Source: Gemmatimonadota bacterium (lineage in GTDB: Bacteria; Gemmatimonadota; Gemmatimonadetes; Longimicrobiales; Gaopeijiaceae). From it: a DNA stretch of 13,615 nt. Under the pieces are notes generated by a model that saw nothing but the letters and a program-made list of their open reading frames with translations, searched no databases and was not told the DNA's origin. Each line of letters opens with the position of its first letter. The stretch's first letter is position 1. A program made the translations under genes and the position numbers. The stretch spans positions 1 to 13,615 of the forward strand of contig JACQVC010000264.1 of NCBI GenBank assembly GCA_016209995.1, written 5' to 3'. Below, in pieces: positions 1-6,104 of this stretch.

Positions 1-241
1 CACGCGCATGGATCAGATCGACGAGTTCTTCAGAGTCTTTCCACCCGCCGGCCAGGCTCGCGAGCCCTCCCTCGGGTCCGGCGGCGCGAAGGCGTTCGAT
101 CTGCTCGAGCTCATCGGCCCTCACGAGAGCCGCGACCGGCTTCCCGTGGCGAGTGATGACGACCGGTCGTCCGCCCTCAGCGGACCGCAGGACAGCGGAG
201 AACCTAGCTTTGGCTTCAGCGACGGAAACAGTTTTCGGCAT
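1..241 (-). CDS. Phd/YefM-family antitoxin (C-terminus cut by window edge)
   Basis: Eighty codons are visible, starting MPKTVSVAEAKARFSAVLR and still open at base 2, so the C-terminus lies outside the window. The N-terminal pattern (VSVAEAKARFS, then GGRPVVITRHGKPVAALV) is the DNA-binding and dimerisation fold of Phd/YefM antitoxins. The visible C-terminal part (GLASLAGGW followed by an acidic stretch) resembles the toxin-neutralising tail of those paired with PIN/VapC toxins. The ATG at 241 is chosen because GGAGG at 249-253 lies 7 nt upstream; the ATG at 246 would be only 2 nt from it and is in another frame. These antitoxins bind a partner toxin and repress their own promoter. The toxin would be encoded just past the left edge on the same strand and cannot be seen. 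The gene lies on the strand opposite to the adjacent cassette gene. Confidence 0.88.
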   Translation of the reverse strand, partial: MPKTVSVAEAKARFSAVLRSAEGGRPVVITRHGKPVAALVRADELEQIERLRAAGPEGGLASLAGGWKDSEELVDLIHAR

Positions 242-266
242 GACATGGCCTCCATTTGCGTACCAG

Positions 267-295
267 ATCATAATGACCAGATTGGTCTAGATCAA
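267..295 (-). promoter_or_regulatory. Promoter with embedded operator for the Phd-type antitoxin
   Basis: Read on the minus strand, TTGATC (295-290) and TATGAT (272-267) are separated by exactly 17 bp, a near-consensus sigma-70 promoter. A palindrome, GACCA-NNN-TGGTC (275-287), lies between the two hexamers. This is where a Phd-type repressor would block polymerase, so autoregulation is inferred. A 7 bp direct repeat ACCAGAT (262-268 and 277-283) overlaps the same region. The transcript would start near 260, giving a leader of about 20 nt with a good Shine-Dalgarno sequence. Confidence 0.6.
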
Positions 296-324
296 GGGGA
301 GGTGTACTCGCTCCCGCAACTGGC

Positions 325-406
325 GTATAACATCGCGCCGGTAACGCAGCGCCGCGCTGCGCGCGGCGTGCCCTTCGCGCTTCGGCCTGCGGTCACGCCG
401 TTTGCA
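325..406 (+). repeat. attC-like recombination site 1 (imperfect palindrome)
   Basis: An 82 bp element starts with GTATAAC (325-331) and ends with GTTTGCA (400-406). It contains a GC-rich hairpin core with GCAGCG/CGCTGC arms. Bases 369-400 match 939-970 of the second element at 30 of 32 positions. The AAC box at the left, GTT box at the right, length and internal imperfect dyad fit an integron attC (59-base element) in plus orientation. GTTTGCA departs from the GTTRRRY consensus, so the call rests mainly on its partner site and on the gene layout. A dispersed REP- or MITE-like palindrome is the alternative. Confidence 0.5.
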
Positions 407-420
407 AACACGGGCGTGAC
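392..420. repeat. Hairpin at the start of the putative cassette
   Basis: GTCACGCC (392-399) is the exact inverted complement of GGCGTGAC (413-420). Inside it GTTTGCAAAC (400-409) is a perfect 10 bp palindrome, leaving only an ACG bulge, so the whole stretch can fold into one long hairpin. It straddles the predicted G/TT crossover point of attC-like site 1. No T-tract follows, so a rho-independent terminator is unlikely. Confidence 0.6.
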
Positions 421-445
421 GCGCTGAGGATTCGTGGCTCATCCC

Positions 446-474
446 TTGCGCGTATGTCAGATAGGACATATCAG
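446..474 (+). promoter_or_regulatory. Promoter with dyad operator ahead of the HigA-type antitoxin
   Basis: TTGCGC (446-451) and TATCAG (469-474) are 17 bp apart. Between and overlapping them is an inverted repeat, TATGTC (453-458) and GACATA (465-470), with a 6 bp centre. A dyad in this position suits autorepression by an HTH antitoxin; this is inferred. Transcription from it would start around 480-482, that is, at or next to the ATG at 480, which would make the message nearly leaderless. Confidence 0.5.
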
Positions 475-479
475 GGAGC

Positions 480-552
480 ATGAGCCAGCCCGGCCGACAA
501 GCCGCTGGTTTGGTTGCACGGCGAGATCAAGACCCACCCTTGGATAGAATGA
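480..552 (+). pseudogene. Remnant of a HigB/RelE-type toxin gene
   Basis: In the reading frame starting at 496 the sequence encodes DKPLVWLHGEIKTHPWIE and then stops at 550-552. The KPLVWLHGEIKTPP pattern is the conserved N-terminus of HigB/Gp49-like RelE-superfamily toxins (mRNA interferases, normally about 100-120 residues). The natural start, ATG 480, is one base out of phase: removing one C around 491-495 would give MSQPGDKPLVWLHGEIKT. Everything after about residue 22 is deleted, so no toxin can be made. The remnant's TGA overlaps the antitoxin ATG as ATGA (549-552), the translational-coupling arrangement expected of an intact toxin-antitoxin operon. The identification comes from remembered family motifs. 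Confidence 0.7.
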
Positions 553-899
553 AGCGCAAGAGGTTAGAGAGCGGTGGTTGGCGCGTCGGCTCCGTCGCCG
601 AGTTTCTCGGCCTCAGCGAAGACGAGGCTGTGTTCGTAGAGCTGAAGCTCGCTCTGAGTAGTGAGCTTCGGGATCGGCGCCAAGAGCAGGGCCTATCTCA
701 GGTCGAGCTCGCGAAGAGGCTCGGCTCGAGCCAGTCTCGAGTCGCCAAGATGGAGGCTAGCGATCCTTCGGTCTCGGTCGACTTGCTGATTCGAGGCCTT
801 CTGGCAGCGGGGGCGACGAAGAATGATATCGCCGGTGCGATTGTTCGGCGGCGACGGAAGCGGAGTGCGAGGGGAGCAGCCCGAGGCAACTTCCTATAA
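549..899 (+). CDS. HigA-type XRE/HTH antitoxin, orphaned from its toxin
   Basis: A 116-residue protein starting MKRKRLESGGWRVGSVAEFLGLS, followed by a helix-turn-helix domain at about 37-90 (LSQVELAKRLGSSQSRVAKME as its core) and a very basic tail (RRRRKR). This matches the HTH_37/HigA-like antitoxins encoded downstream of HigB toxins, which bind the toxin and the operon promoter. The same frame is open back to ATG 480, so a 139-residue form with an N-terminal extension read from the frameshifted toxin remnant is possible. ATG 549 is preferred because family homology starts there and it overlaps the remnant's stop, although no strong Shine-Dalgarno sequence precedes it. The TAA stop lies in the first box of attC-like site 2. 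Without the toxin, the protein may survive as a free repressor or an anti-addiction factor, or be decaying. Confidence 0.85.
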   Translation: MKRKRLESGGWRVGSVAEFLGLSEDEAVFVELKLALSSELRDRRQEQGLSQVELAKRLGSSQSRVAKMEASDPSVSVDLLIRGLLAAGATKNDIAGAIVRRRRKRSARGAARGNFL

Positions 900-977
900 C
901 ACCGGGGCTGAACACAGCGGGCTCGCTGCGCTCGCGCTTGCCCTTCGCGGTTCGGCCGGCGGTCACGCCGGTTATAG
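894..977 (+). repeat. attC-like recombination site 2 (imperfect palindrome)
   Basis: An 84 bp element is bounded by CTATAAC (894-900) and its exact complement GTTATAG (971-977). Inward of these, ACCG and GGCTGAAC on the left can pair with GTTCGGCC and CGGT on the right, leaving CACGCCG unpaired on the right arm, an asymmetry in keeping with the extrahelical bases of attC sites. The core is a GC-rich stem (GCTCGCTGCGCTCGC). The left box overlaps the antitoxin stop codon. The right half is nearly identical to site 1. The outer boxes fit the invariant AAC and GTT of attC, though GTTATAG does not fully fit GTTRRRY. Confidence 0.6.
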
Positions 978-1062
978 AACGGACGCAAACGGCGCGCCTT
1001 GGCCTTTTTGATTGGACGCGCTGGGATCTCAGCTAACCCCGGGGTCAATAGGAGGACCACCG

Positions 1063-2571
1063 ATGCACGCGAATGCCAGGCTGCTAACGGTAGGCGGGCT
1101 GGTGCTATCAGGTCTGGGTCTGGTTCGGCCCGCTGGACTGATGGCCCAGGATGTCTTCCCCGGCGCGAGGGTGCAGGACGCCTACCTCCAGTGGCCTCTG
1201 CCAAAGGGGGCCGAGCAGTACGCGGACATCGACGGCCGGCGAATGCTCCAGGACGTGGTCGCCCAGGCCGAGATCGCCCGCCGCTACCGGGACCAGATCC
1301 ATCCGAAGTATTGGGGTCGGATCATCGGCATGGAGTCCGACGCGTGGGCGGCCGCATGGCTGGCCGGACGCTTCCGCTCGATCGGCCTGTCCGACGTCAA
1401 GATCCAGAATTTCGACCTGCCTCCGCAGTGGTACCCGCGCACCTACGGCGTGATGGTCAAGTCTGGGAGCGAGACGGTCGAGCTGGTGTCGGCCCAGCCG
1501 TTCTTCCGCTCGCCCGGGACGCCACCCGGCGGCCTGAACAACCTGGAGGCGGTCTACGTCGGCCTGGGGACCGAGGCCGACTTCATGGGCCACGACGTCC
1601 GGGGCAAGGCGGTGTTCACGTACAGCATGCTGGGGGCAGCGAATTTCGGGGCGGTCGCGCGCGCGAATCAGAAGGGCGCGGCGGTGGTGTTCGACGCGCA
1701 AATGCTCCCAGGCAACATGCGCTACCAAGCATATCCCGGGAACACGCAGGTTCCGACGTTCACAGTCGGCAACGACGACGGTGCCAAGGTGCGCGCGATG
1801 ATCGCAGCCGGCGGCCCGGTGCGGGTGGACGTCCGGCTGGACATCGAGATGATGCCCAACCGCCAGACGGCGCTGGTCTGGGGAACGCTGCCCGGCACCT
1901 CGGACGAGACCATCTATGTGACCGCCCACAGGGATGGCTGGTTCGACGCCGCGGGCGACAACGCTTCCGGCGTGGCGTCCATGATCGGCCTGGCCGAGCA
2001 TTACGCCAGGATCCCGCGATCCCAGCGCCCGCGCACCCTCGTGTTTGTTGGCCTCGACGGCCATCACAACTCGGGCGAGGGCTCCGCGACCGGAATCCGT
2101 TGGATGGTCGAGAACCGTGCGCAGTTCTTTGCCAAGACGGCGCTCATGATCAACGCGGAGCACCCGTCGACGGTGCAGACGATCATCCGGCCCCGCTACA
2201 AGAGGGGGAACGCCGACATGATCGTCTGGGGCAACACGTACATGCCGCAGCAGTGGTACGCGGGGGGACCGACGCGTCCCGAGCTGGAGCGGATCGCCAC
2301 GCGAGCGTTCCGTGAGTTCGGCATGACGCATTACCTGGACCCGGAGCCGGGGCGGCCCCCGGCAACTGACATGGGATCCTTCTATCGGTACATGCCGGGC
2401 GTGGTGGCCAGCGAGTACCACCACTACTTCCACACGGACCTGGAGACGCCGGAAACCGTGCCCTGGACAGGGCTCGAGGCGTCGACCCGCGCCTACGCTC
2501 GCATCATCGACGAGGTGAACAAGCTTCCCTTGAGCGCGCTGCAGCGGCCGGAGGAACCGACCGGGCCGTAG
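1063..2571 (+). CDS. Exported M28-family zinc metallopeptidase with His-His in place of the Glu-Glu pair
   Basis: A 502-residue protein with a signal peptide (hydrophobic LLTVGGLVLSGLGLV, probable cut after LMA at about 28), a PA-type insert at about 145-250, and an M28 catalytic domain at about 265-490. ATG 1063 has AGGAGG at 1050-1055, 7 nt upstream; an ATG at 1012 in frame lacks such a site and would hide the signal peptide. Visible metal ligands are H289 (TAHRD), D299 (GDNASG, the bridging Asp), E366 (INAEH) and H457 (FHTDLETPE). Where classical members carry the catalytic Glu and a ligand Glu (35-36 residues after the bridging Asp), this protein reads LDGHHNSGEGS, with H334 and H335. M28 enzymes are amino- or carboxypeptidases; the substrate here is unknown. 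The swap may reflect a divergent subfamily or loss of peptidase activity. The protein acts in the periplasm or outside the cell. Confidence 0.88.
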   Translation: MHANARLLTVGGLVLSGLGLVRPAGLMAQDVFPGARVQDAYLQWPLPKGAEQYADIDGRRMLQDVVAQAEIARRYRDQIHPKYWGRIIGMESDAWAAAWLAGRFRSIGLSDVKIQNFDLPPQWYPRTYGVMVKSGSETVELVSAQPFFRSPGTPPGGLNNLEAVYVGLGTEADFMGHDVRGKAVFTYSMLGAANFGAVARANQKGAAVVFDAQMLPGNMRYQAYPGNTQVPTFTVGNDDGAKVRAMIAAGGPVRVDVRLDIEMMPNRQTALVWGTLPGTSDETIYVTAHRDGWFDAAGDNASGVASMIGLAEHYARIPRSQRPRTLVFVGLDGHHNSGEGSATGIRWMVENRAQFFAKTALMINAEHPSTVQTIIRPRYKRGNADMIVWGNTYMPQQWYAGGPTRPELERIATRAFREFGMTHYLDPEPGRPPATDMGSFYRYMPGVVASEYHHYFHTDLETPETVPWTGLEASTRAYARIIDEVNKLPLSALQRPEEPTGP

Positions 2572-2581
2572 AACATCGAGC

Positions 2582-3304
2582 TCACGTCACCAGCCGGCCG
2601 CCGTCGACGACGACCACGTCTCCCGTGATGTAGGGCGATTCCGCGAGGAACAGCACGGTGCGGGCCACGTCGTCCGGAGAGCCCCAGCGCCCGAGGACGG
2701 TGCGTTTCCGCGAGCGCTCGATCTGGTCGGCCGTGTAGTGCCCGGGTGGGAGCACGGGGCCGGGCGCCACGGCGTTCACGCGGATCTCGGGGCCGAGCGC
2801 GCGGGCCAGCACGCGCGTCAGGTGCAGCAGGCCGGCCTTGGAAACGGCGTGGTGCGCGAAGGATGGCCAGGCCTGGAACGCGGAGAGGTCCACGACGTTC
2901 ACGATCGAGCCGCCCGCCGCCGCGAGCAGCGGCGCGGCCGCCTGGGCGAGAAGGAACGGGCCCTTCAGGTTTACCGCCAGAACGCGATCCCATTCCTCTT
3001 CCGTGATCTCGAGCACGGGCTTCGACTGGAAGATCGAGGCGTTGTTCACGAGCAGGTCCAGACGGCCCAGCTCGTTGGCCCGGGCGACCACCTGCTCGAC
3101 GTTCCGCTTCAGCGCCACGTCGCCCTGAACGAGGACCGCCATCCGTCCCAGCGCCTGCACCTCGCGCTGCGCTTCCTCCGCTTCCTTCTGCGAGCGGTTG
3201 TAATGGATGACCAGATCGTAGCCCGCGCGCGCGAGTGCCAGGGTGATGGCCCGACCCACGCGCACGGCGCCGCCCGTGACGATGGCTACCTTCACGTCCG
3301 ACAT
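2582..3304 (-). CDS. SDR oxidoreductase, pteridine-reductase-like, catalytic Tyr replaced by His
   Basis: A 240-residue cytoplasmic short-chain dehydrogenase/reductase. The cofactor motif is TGGAVRVGRAI (10-20), close to the TGxxxRxG form of PTR1/FolM pteridine reductases. NNAS is at 87-90, and D139 sits where PTR1 has its catalytic Asp (13 residues before the Tyr position). The PG motif after the active site (APGPVLPP) is also present. The YxxxK position reads HAVSK: K156 is kept, but residue 152 is His instead of Tyr. The call at 2868-2870 is unambiguous in the given sequence. Family members reduce pterins or carbonyls with NADPH; with Tyr missing, activity is doubtful or altered. It converges with the M28 gene (11 bp apart) and diverges from the next SDR. 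No convincing Shine-Dalgarno sequence precedes ATG 3304. Confidence 0.88.
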   Translation of the reverse strand: MSDVKVAIVTGGAVRVGRAITLALARAGYDLVIHYNRSQKEAEEAQREVQALGRMAVLVQGDVALKRNVEQVVARANELGRLDLLVNNASIFQSKPVLEITEEEWDRVLAVNLKGPFLLAQAAAPLLAAAGGSIVNVVDLSAFQAWPSFAHHAVSKAGLLHLTRVLARALGPEIRVNAVAPGPVLPPGHYTADQIERSRKRTVLGRWGSPDDVARTVLFLAESPYITGDVVVVDGGRLVT

Positions 3305-3396
3305 GGCGCGTATGTTACGGGGCCGGACGGGGATTGGCTATTGGCGTGGGGGGACCGCATCATCTGCTCCGTGAACCCTGATCTGGAAGGTCGAGT

Positions 3397-4119
3397 ATGC
3401 CCGATCTGACCGGCAAAGTCTGTATCGTCACAGGTAGCACTCGCGGAATCGGCAAGTGCATCGCGGAGGCGTGCGCCGCTGCGGGTGCGCACGTTGTGGT
3501 GAGCGCGCGAGGCGAGAAGGAGGTGGCGGCCATCGCCGCGGCGCTCGAGTCACGGGGTCGGGGTGGGTCGCTCGGTGTCGTGTGCGACGTGCGCCGGCCC
3601 GAGCAGTGCGAGCGGCTCATCGCCAGGACGGTCGAGCGCTTCGGGCGTGTGGACGTGCTGGTCAACAACGCGGGCTACGGGCTGTTCGCGCCGGTGGACG
3701 AGATGCCCGTCGAGGAGTGGCAGGGCCAGATCGAGACGAATCTGGGCGGTGTCTTCTACTGCGTGCGAGCCGTGGCTCCCCACATGAAGCGAGGGGGCGG
3801 CGGCTGGATCATCAACATCGGATCGCTGGCGGGACGTAACCCGTTCGCGGGCGGAAGCGCGTACAACGCCTCCAAGTTCGGGCTCGTCGGGATGACGGAG
3901 GCGATGATGCTGGATCTGCGCTACGACAAGATCCGCATCAGCATCATCATGCCGGGCAGCGTGAACACGGAGTTCCGGGGCAAGGAGGCTGGCCCGCAGA
4001 ACGATTGGATGTTGCAGCCGGAGGACGTGGCCCAGGTGGTTCTGGACCTGCTGGCTCTTCCGGAGAACGCGCACGTGAGTCGTGTCGAGATGCGGCCGAG
4101 TCGGCCGCCGCGAAAGTGA
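3397..4119 (+). CDS. Classical SDR family oxidoreductase (FabG-like)
   Basis: A 240-residue protein with every classical SDR element: TGSTRGIG (12-19) for NAD(P) binding, NNAG (90-93), N115, and the catalytic S143, Y156 and K160 (YNASK). PGSVNTEF follows, as usual after the active site. ATG 3397 has GGAAGG at 3385-3390, 6 nt upstream. It probably forms an operon with fumC, which starts 13 bp after its stop. SDRs of this type reduce or oxidise keto/hydroxy groups, but the substrate cannot be told from sequence; 3-oxoacyl-ACP reductase is only one option. In contrast to the divergent SDR at 2582-3304, its active site is intact. Confidence 0.9.
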   Translation: MPDLTGKVCIVTGSTRGIGKCIAEACAAAGAHVVVSARGEKEVAAIAAALESRGRGGSLGVVCDVRRPEQCERLIARTVERFGRVDVLVNNAGYGLFAPVDEMPVEEWQGQIETNLGGVFYCVRAVAPHMKRGGGGWIINIGSLAGRNPFAGGSAYNASKFGLVGMTEAMMLDLRYDKIRISIIMPGSVNTEFRGKEAGPQNDWMLQPEDVAQVVLDLLALPENAHVSRVEMRPSRPPRK

Positions 4120-4132
4120 GGAGGGGAGCGTC

Positions 4133-5530
4133 ATGGGACAGGAAGGCTACCGGGTCGAAAAGGATTCGCTCGGGGAGGTGAAGGTGCCCGCCTCGGCGCT
4201 GTACGGCGCGCAGACGCAGCGCGCCTACGACAACTTCAGGATCAGCGGGAGCCGCTTCCCTCGCCGGTTCATTGCGGCCCTGGGGATGATCAAGCGCGAA
4301 GCCGCGCTGACGAACGTGGAGTTGGGTCTGCTCGACCGCAAGATCGCGGATGCCATCGCGCAGGCGGCCGACGAGGTAGCGAAGGGGCGTTGGGACGAGG
4401 AATTCGTGCTGGACATCTATCAGACCGGGTCCGGCACGTCCACGAACATGAACGCGAACGAGGTGATCGCGACTCGCGCGACCCAGATCCTGGGAGACGG
4501 GGTGCGGGTGCACCCGAACGATCACGTGAACTTCTGTCAGTCGTCGAACGACGTGATCCCGACGGCGATTCACGTCGCGGCGAGGACGGCTATCAGAGAG
4601 GAGCTCGTGCCCGCGCTCCAGCACCTGAGGCATGCGTTGGCCGCGAAAGCCCAGGAATTCGACGACGTGCTGAAGTCCGGCCGCACGCACCTGATGGACG
4701 CGACTCCGGTGCGCCTCGGCCAGGAGTTTTCCGGGTACGCGCAGCAAGTGCAGCGAGGGATCGAGCGTGTCGAGCGCGCGTCCGAGGAGCTGGCGGAGCT
4801 GGCTCTGGGAGGCACGGCGGTCGGCACGGGGATCAACACGCATCCCGAGTTCGCAAGCCGGACGATCGCGCGCATGAGCAAAGCGCTCGGCGTCCCGTTC
4901 CGCGAGGCCGAGAACCACTTCGAGGCGCAGGCCGCCAAGGACGCGGCCGTGAGCGCAGCCGGTGCGCTCAACGCCGTTGCGGTGGGTCTCACCAAGATCG
5001 CCGACGACATACGCTGGCTGGGCAGCGGACCCACGTCGAGCATCGGGGAGCTGCTGCTTCCGGCGACGCAGCCCGGCAGCTCGATCATGCCGGGCAAGGT
5101 GAACCCGGTGATGTCCGAGGCGCTCCTGATGGTGTGTGCCCGAGTGGCGGGAAACCACACGACCATCTCGATCTGCGGCAGCCGCGGCAACTTCGAGCTG
5201 AACGTGATGATGCCCGTGTTGGCCCACGCGCTGCTCGAGTCGATCACGCTGCTGGCGAACGCCGCGCGCGCGTTCACGGACCGCTGCGTCACGGGAATCC
5301 GCGCGAACCGCGAGCGCTGCCGGGAGCTGCTCGAGAAGAATCCCGCGATCGCGACCGCACTGAACCCCTACATCGGGTACGATGCGGCGGCCGAAGTTGC
5401 GAAGGAGGCGGCCCGCAATGGGGAGTCCGTGCGGGAGGTGATGCAGCGCCGCAAGCTGCTCCCGCCGGAGCAGCTCGACGAGGCGCTGAACGTGAGAAGT
5501 ATGACGGAGCCGGGGATTCCGGGGCGGTAA
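4133..5530 (+). CDS. fumC: Class II fumarate hydratase
   Basis: A 465-residue cytoplasmic enzyme of the fumarase/aspartase superfamily that reversibly hydrates fumarate to L-malate in the TCA cycle. Typical motifs are visible: TGSGTSTNMNANEV near residue 100, SSNDVIPTA, the SGRTHLMDATPV segment with H186, and the superfamily signature GSSIMPGKVNPV from residue 315 (flexible loop with the catalytic Ser). The length matches E. coli FumC. The TGSGTS, TAIH and NHTT motifs favour fumarase over aspartase. ATG 4133 is preferred to the upstream in-frame ATG 4082 because AGGAGGGGAG (4119-4128) precedes it and the protein then starts at the normal place. It is 13 bp downstream of the SDR gene, so co-transcription is likely. 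Confidence 0.96.
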   Translation: MGQEGYRVEKDSLGEVKVPASALYGAQTQRAYDNFRISGSRFPRRFIAALGMIKREAALTNVELGLLDRKIADAIAQAADEVAKGRWDEEFVLDIYQTGSGTSTNMNANEVIATRATQILGDGVRVHPNDHVNFCQSSNDVIPTAIHVAARTAIREELVPALQHLRHALAAKAQEFDDVLKSGRTHLMDATPVRLGQEFSGYAQQVQRGIERVERASEELAELALGGTAVGTGINTHPEFASRTIARMSKALGVPFREAENHFEAQAAKDAAVSAAGALNAVAVGLTKIADDIRWLGSGPTSSIGELLLPATQPGSSIMPGKVNPVMSEALLMVCARVAGNHTTISICGSRGNFELNVMMPVLAHALLESITLLANAARAFTDRCVTGIRANRERCRELLEKNPAIATALNPYIGYDAAAEVAKEAARNGESVREVMQRRKLLPPEQLDEALNVRSMTEPGIPGR

Positions 5531-5533
5531 AAG

Positions 5534-5562
5534 TCACGGCCGGGCGGGAGGCCCGGCCGTGA
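5534..5562. terminator. Strong hairpin between convergent genes
   Basis: A perfect 12 bp stem, TCACGGCCGGGC (5534-5545) with GCCCGGCCGTGA (5551-5562), encloses a 5 nt loop. It begins 4 bp after the fumC stop and 14 bp after the stop of the minus-strand gene that converges on it. Read on the minus strand it is followed by CTTTTA, a short T-run, so it fits a rho-independent terminator for that gene. On the plus strand no T-run follows, but the stem is strong enough to protect the fumC message end. Confidence 0.75.
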
Positions 5563-5576
5563 AGATCACACGTAGA

Positions 5577-6104
5577 TTACGCGGTACGCCGTCGGAGCGA
5601 GCGACGCCGGCTCGGGGCGCGTCCGTTCGCGGCGTGCGGTCTGGCACGGCGGCCGTTCGCCCTGGCGCCGCACATCTGTACACGATGCACACGACCCTCA
5701 CCGTTCAGCTTCGCCACGGCGACTCCGCCCGCGGGATGAACGCAGGTCGTGCCGCGGTCGATATACAGTGGGTAAGCCCACTGCTCACGGTACTGCGCCA
5801 CCTGGATGAGGACAGCGTGCCCATTCTCGTGAACGTCCACCGGCACCGTGATGCCACGCCACACGGGATCCAACAGGGCCATACGCTCGCTCACGGAGGA
5901 CGCCCACGAGGCCAGCTTGATCGCTCTCCGATCCGCGATCGTCAGCGGCCGCACGATGCGGCGACGGCCGGGGAACGAGTGAGAAAGCAGGAACGAAACG
6001 GCCTCTTCCTCGGGCATGGGCTCGACGTCGCAGTCGTAGGGCCCGGGAGTCCGCATCTTGCCGTACTCGTTGAGCACCATGAAACCGTCGCTACAGATAC
6101 GCAC
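5577..6104 (-). CDS. Hypothetical soluble protein, 175 residues
   Basis: I do not recognise a family. The GTG start at 6104 has GGAGGG (6114-6109) 4 nt upstream, and the frame ends just before a hairpin with a T-run on this strand, so gene boundaries are well supported. The protein has no signal peptide or membrane segment. Residues about 30-120 look folded, with mixed hydrophobic and charged stretches (TIADRRAIKLASWASSVSERM; VPVDVHENGHAVLIQVAQYR). Cys occurs at 4 and 25 and twice near the end of the core. The last 30 residues are Arg/Ala-rich and low in complexity, which may be an unstructured tail or read-through caused by a lost stop. It faces a 427 bp gap on its 5' side. Confidence 0.6.
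   Translation of the reverse strand: MRICSDGFMVLNEYGKMRTPGPYDCDVEPMPEEEAVSFLLSHSFPGRRRIVRPLTIADRRAIKLASWASSVSERMALLDPVWRGITVPVDVHENGHAVLIQVAQYREQWAYPLYIDRGTTCVHPAGGVAVAKLNGEGRVHRVQMCGARANGRRARPHAANGRAPSRRRSLRRRTA

Larger units (their letters stand above)
401..971 (+). mobile_element. Putative integron gene cassette carrying an orphan HigA-type antitoxin
   Basis: The segment between the predicted G/TT crossover points of the two attC-like sites is 571 bp. It holds one plus-strand gene with its own promoter, followed at once by the site, and the gene's TAA stop (897-899) lies inside the first box of that site. One short gene plus a 3' attC in the same orientation is the defining layout of an integron cassette, and toxin-antitoxin cassettes with their own promoters are well known in chromosomal integrons. 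No integrase, attI or further array is visible, so this may be the edge of an array or an isolated cluster of attC sites without an integrase. The boundaries depend on the attC interpretation. Confidence 0.5.

Noticed and set aside
8..427. Plus-strand frame opposite the Phd-type antitoxin
   Set aside because: The minus strand carries a clear Phd/YefM protein with promoter and Shine-Dalgarno sequence.
985..1062. A third attC-like site or clear promoter before the M28 gene (GCTAAC, CCCCGGGG)
   Set aside because: The GCTAAC box has no matching GTT partner or stem, and no -35/-10 pair with good spacing was found.
999..2433. Long open frames overlapping the M28 gene: plus 999-2315 and minus 1108-2433
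   Set aside because: They are Arg/Gly/Pro/His-rich shadow frames of GC-rich coding DNA. The M28 frame has recognisable motifs, a signal peptide and a ribosome site.
3947..5562. Long open frames over fumC: minus 3947-5227, plus 4390-5562 and minus 4570-5292
   Set aside because: The fumC frame is unmistakable; the others have shadow composition and no domains.
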